From NCBI GenBank assembly GCA_023384135.1, contig JAHDXS010000002.1, positions 186,001 through 250,000 of the forward strand: a DNA stretch of 64,000 bases, written 5' to 3'. Below, piece after piece: positions 62,213 through 64,000 of this stretch. The position numbers and the translations under genes were made by a program. The notes under the pieces are model-generated. The model was given only the letters and a program-made list of their open reading frames with translations, ran no database searches and was not told the DNA's origin. Origin of the DNA: Alphaproteobacteria bacterium (GTDB lineage: Bacteria > Pseudomonadota > Alphaproteobacteria > Micavibrionales > Micavibrionaceae). The stretch's first letter is position 1. Each line of letters opens with the position of its first letter.

Positions 62213-64000
62213 TCACCCACGATTCAAAATCGACTCAGGGAGAATCATCAGCCTCGGCCCGTCTGTCCAAAGCAGGGCGCATGTCACCGCCCGGCCCGGA
62301 TAAATCCGCATGACCGCATCACGGTAGGCCCGCATCTGCCGGAGATAGACGCGCGGAACGTCCTCGGCCCGCTCCGGTGGCGGCCGGTTGGTTTTATAAT
62401 CGAGAATCCACACATGATCCCCCCCGACCACAAGCCGGTCAATCTGCCCGCTCAGGGCAAGATTGTCCTCCAAGAGCGCGGCCACCGGAACCTCCGCCAA
62501 ACCCTCCGGCACAAAAAACGCGCCATACTCGGGGTGGTCGAGAACGGCCAGAACCTCGCGCACGACCGACGCCCTGATCTCATCGGGCAATCCGCCGCCA
62601 TTTCTGTCCATAAACTGGAGCGCCGCCGCGCCTCTGTGCTCAACCGGGAATTGGGGCAAAAACTGCAACAATTTATGCGTCAGGTTGCCGCGTAAAAACC
62701 GGTATTGCGTTCCACCCGCCAGCGGCGAGAGCGCCACAATCTCCGCGCCGCCGCCCTCATCCCCGGCAAGCTGGCGCGACGGCGTAAGAGGCCGCGGCGG
62801 CACCGCATCCTCGGGCGCAGGCGTAAGCCCCCAAGCGGGAAGAGCAGGAGTTACAGCGGCCCCCGCCGCCGCAACCTTCATCTTGTCCGGCGGCGCCGTC
62901 TGCTTCGTCTCATAACGCAGGCTCTCGTCGGCCAACTCTTTACATCCCGGAACCTGCAAAAGCCCGTCGCGGATGGTCTTGTACCACGATATGTTATAGG
63001 CATTGTCGCCCTTAGCGCCTTTCCGCCCGCACACATAAAGCCGATCCGCCGCCCGCGTCATCGCCACATACAAAAGCCGCGCATCTTCCTGCGCCGCCTT
63101 CTCCTCCAGCAGCTCACGCACCGCCGAATAGGCTTCAGGCTCATCGTCCGCGCGCGGCGACCACAAAGGAAAATCCAGCCCCGTCTTATCAGGCCAAAGA
63201 AGCCCGGAATTCTTACGTCCCGCCTTCTGGGGAATTGAGTCCGGCAAAATCACGATCGGCGCCTGCAAGCCCTTGGAGCCGTGAACGGTCATAATCCGCA
63301 CCTGCCCCCCGGCTTCCTCCATTTCACGCTTGATCTCGGTTGGGTTGGATTCGAAATACTGCACGAACAGCTCCAGCACATCCGGCTGATCCCGCCCGAA
63401 CGAAAGGGCCATCCGCAAAAATTCCTCCAGCGGATCGAGAGAATCCTCGCCGAGCCGCCGCCGCAAGGCCCGCAAGCCGCTCTGCTCGTCGCCCGGACAA
63501 GGGGAGAGCAAAATATGCGAGAAAAACTCGTAAGCCCCTAAACTTTGAGCATAAGACCGCAAACCGCGCAGATACGCGGCCACCTCCTGCGCCCGCGCGG
63601 GCAGGAGCCCGATCGGGTCATCCAGGAGTCTTCGATTCATATCCGGCTCAAAATGAACCAGCGCCGACCATAAATCGCCCGCTCTTCCGGCGGCCAGCGC
63701 AAACAGCTCCGCATCCCCCCATCCGATCAGCGGCGATTTCAGAAGACACGCCAGCGTCAGATCGTCCGGCGGCAAAAGACAGAACTTCGCCGCTGCCAGA
63801 AGATCCTGAACCACAAGCTGCGGCGAGAGATCCATACGGTCCATCCCGCTCACCGGAACCCCCCGCGTTTTCAGAGCGCGGATCAGGGCATCGACAAGGG
63901 GCGTGCGCGAGCGCACAAGAACCATGATGTCCCCCGGCGTCACCGCGCGGCCATAGGCGGGCAAAATCTCGCCGGACCGCAGCCAGCCCTCGATCCGGTC
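62213..64000 (-). CDS. addA: Double-strand break repair helicase-nuclease AddA, C-terminal part (cut by window edge)
   Basis: 595 codons of the alphaproteobacterial AddA (RecB-like). The frame is open to the right edge, so the N-terminal helicase motifs lie outside. Visible: 'MTVHGSKGLQAPIVILPDS' (motif V region), 'LLYVAMTRAADRLYVCGRKG' (motif VI), and the C-terminal PD-(D/E)xK nuclease with 'LSGQIDRLVVGGDHVWILDYKTNRPPP' (D, D and K catalytic). The AddA reading continues 'RIEGWLRSGEILPAYGR' at the edge. Works with AddB in recombination and double-strand break repair. Confidence 0.95.
   Translation of the reverse strand, partial: DRIEGWLRSGEILPAYGRAVTPGDIMVLVRSRTPLVDALIRALKTRGVPVSGMDRMDLSPQLVVQDLLAAAKFCLLPPDDLTLACLLKSPLIGWGDAELFALAAGRAGDLWSALVHFEPDMNRRLLDDPIGLLPARAQEVAAYLRGLRSYAQSLGAYEFFSHILLSPCPGDEQSGLRALRRRLGEDSLDPLEEFLRMALSFGRDQPDVLELFVQYFESNPTEIKREMEEAGGQVRIMTVHGSKGLQAPIVILPDSIPQKAGRKNSGLLWPDKTGLDFPLWSPRADDEPEAYSAVRELLEEKAAQEDARLLYVAMTRAADRLYVCGRKGAKGDNAYNISWYKTIRDGLLQVPGCKELADESLRYETKQTAPPDKMKVAAAGAAVTPALPAWGLTPAPEDAVPPRPLTPSRQLAGDEGGGAEIVALSPLAGGTQYRFLRGNLTHKLLQFLPQFPVEHRGAAALQFMDRNGGGLPDEIRASVVREVLAVLDHPEYGAFFVPEGLAEVPVAALLEDNLALSGQIDRLVVGGDHVWILDYKTNRPPPERAEDVPRVYLRQMRAYRDAVMRIYPGRAVTCALLWTDGPRLMILPESILNRG

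Overview
The window reads as chromosome of a free-living alphaproteobacterium. It is GC-rich with dense coding. Supporting signs are a LapA/RTX-type type I secretion locus, AddA, a complex I NDUFA9-like reductase, TTAA-N7-TTAA sites of the CtrA type, and single-domain receivers with a 'YFGPDRRR' tail. A Micavibrio-like lineage is possible, but I cannot prove the taxon from sequence alone.

Left part (1-9.3 kb): a type I secretion/adhesin locus on the minus strand, in transcription order a 2013-aa vWA/RTX adhesin, a TolC-like outer membrane channel and the start of the secretion ATPase (cut by the window edge). To its right lies about 1.4 kb without a gene. It holds a CtrA-type site, a palindrome made of two perfect DnaA boxes beside AT-rich DNA, and then about 650 nt packed with stable hairpins that I read as an unidentified structured RNA.

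9.3-19.2 kb: two tandem copies of a receiver + helical-partner gene pair, the partner resembling a histidine phosphotransfer domain without its histidine; the serine pathway (serA, an MFS transporter, serC on minus; serB divergent); a stand-alone ClpA/B-type AAA+ ATPase; rsmC. 19.2-28.5 kb: a second RTX protein, a sulfotransferase, a MATE exporter, an AsmA-like membrane protein, then mltG-fabF-acpP.

28.7-36.2 kb: an ArsR regulator with three SRPBCC proteins and a DUF1428 protein, a drug-type MFS transporter, an SDR, an ALDH7 dehydrogenase and a SET-domain protein. 36-50 kb: an ABC-F ATPase, an SNase-like protein, tRNA-Ser(GGA), an alpha/beta hydrolase, two glycosyltransferases, a second ArsR regulator, gmk, rsmA, surA, an NDUFA9-like reductase and a DUF1223 protein. 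50-64 kb: a UvrD helicase, a GGDEF cyclase, a large unknown protein, comM, a small AT-rich cassette region, a GNAT, hinT, panD, a D,D-carboxypeptidase, trxA and the 3' part of addA.

The most unusual items are: (1) a duplicated comM 5' end with AT-rich cargo ORFs, every copy restarting as MVAR; (2) the duplicated receiver/degenerate-Hpt modules; (3) the unexplained structured RNA beside the DnaA-box palindrome.
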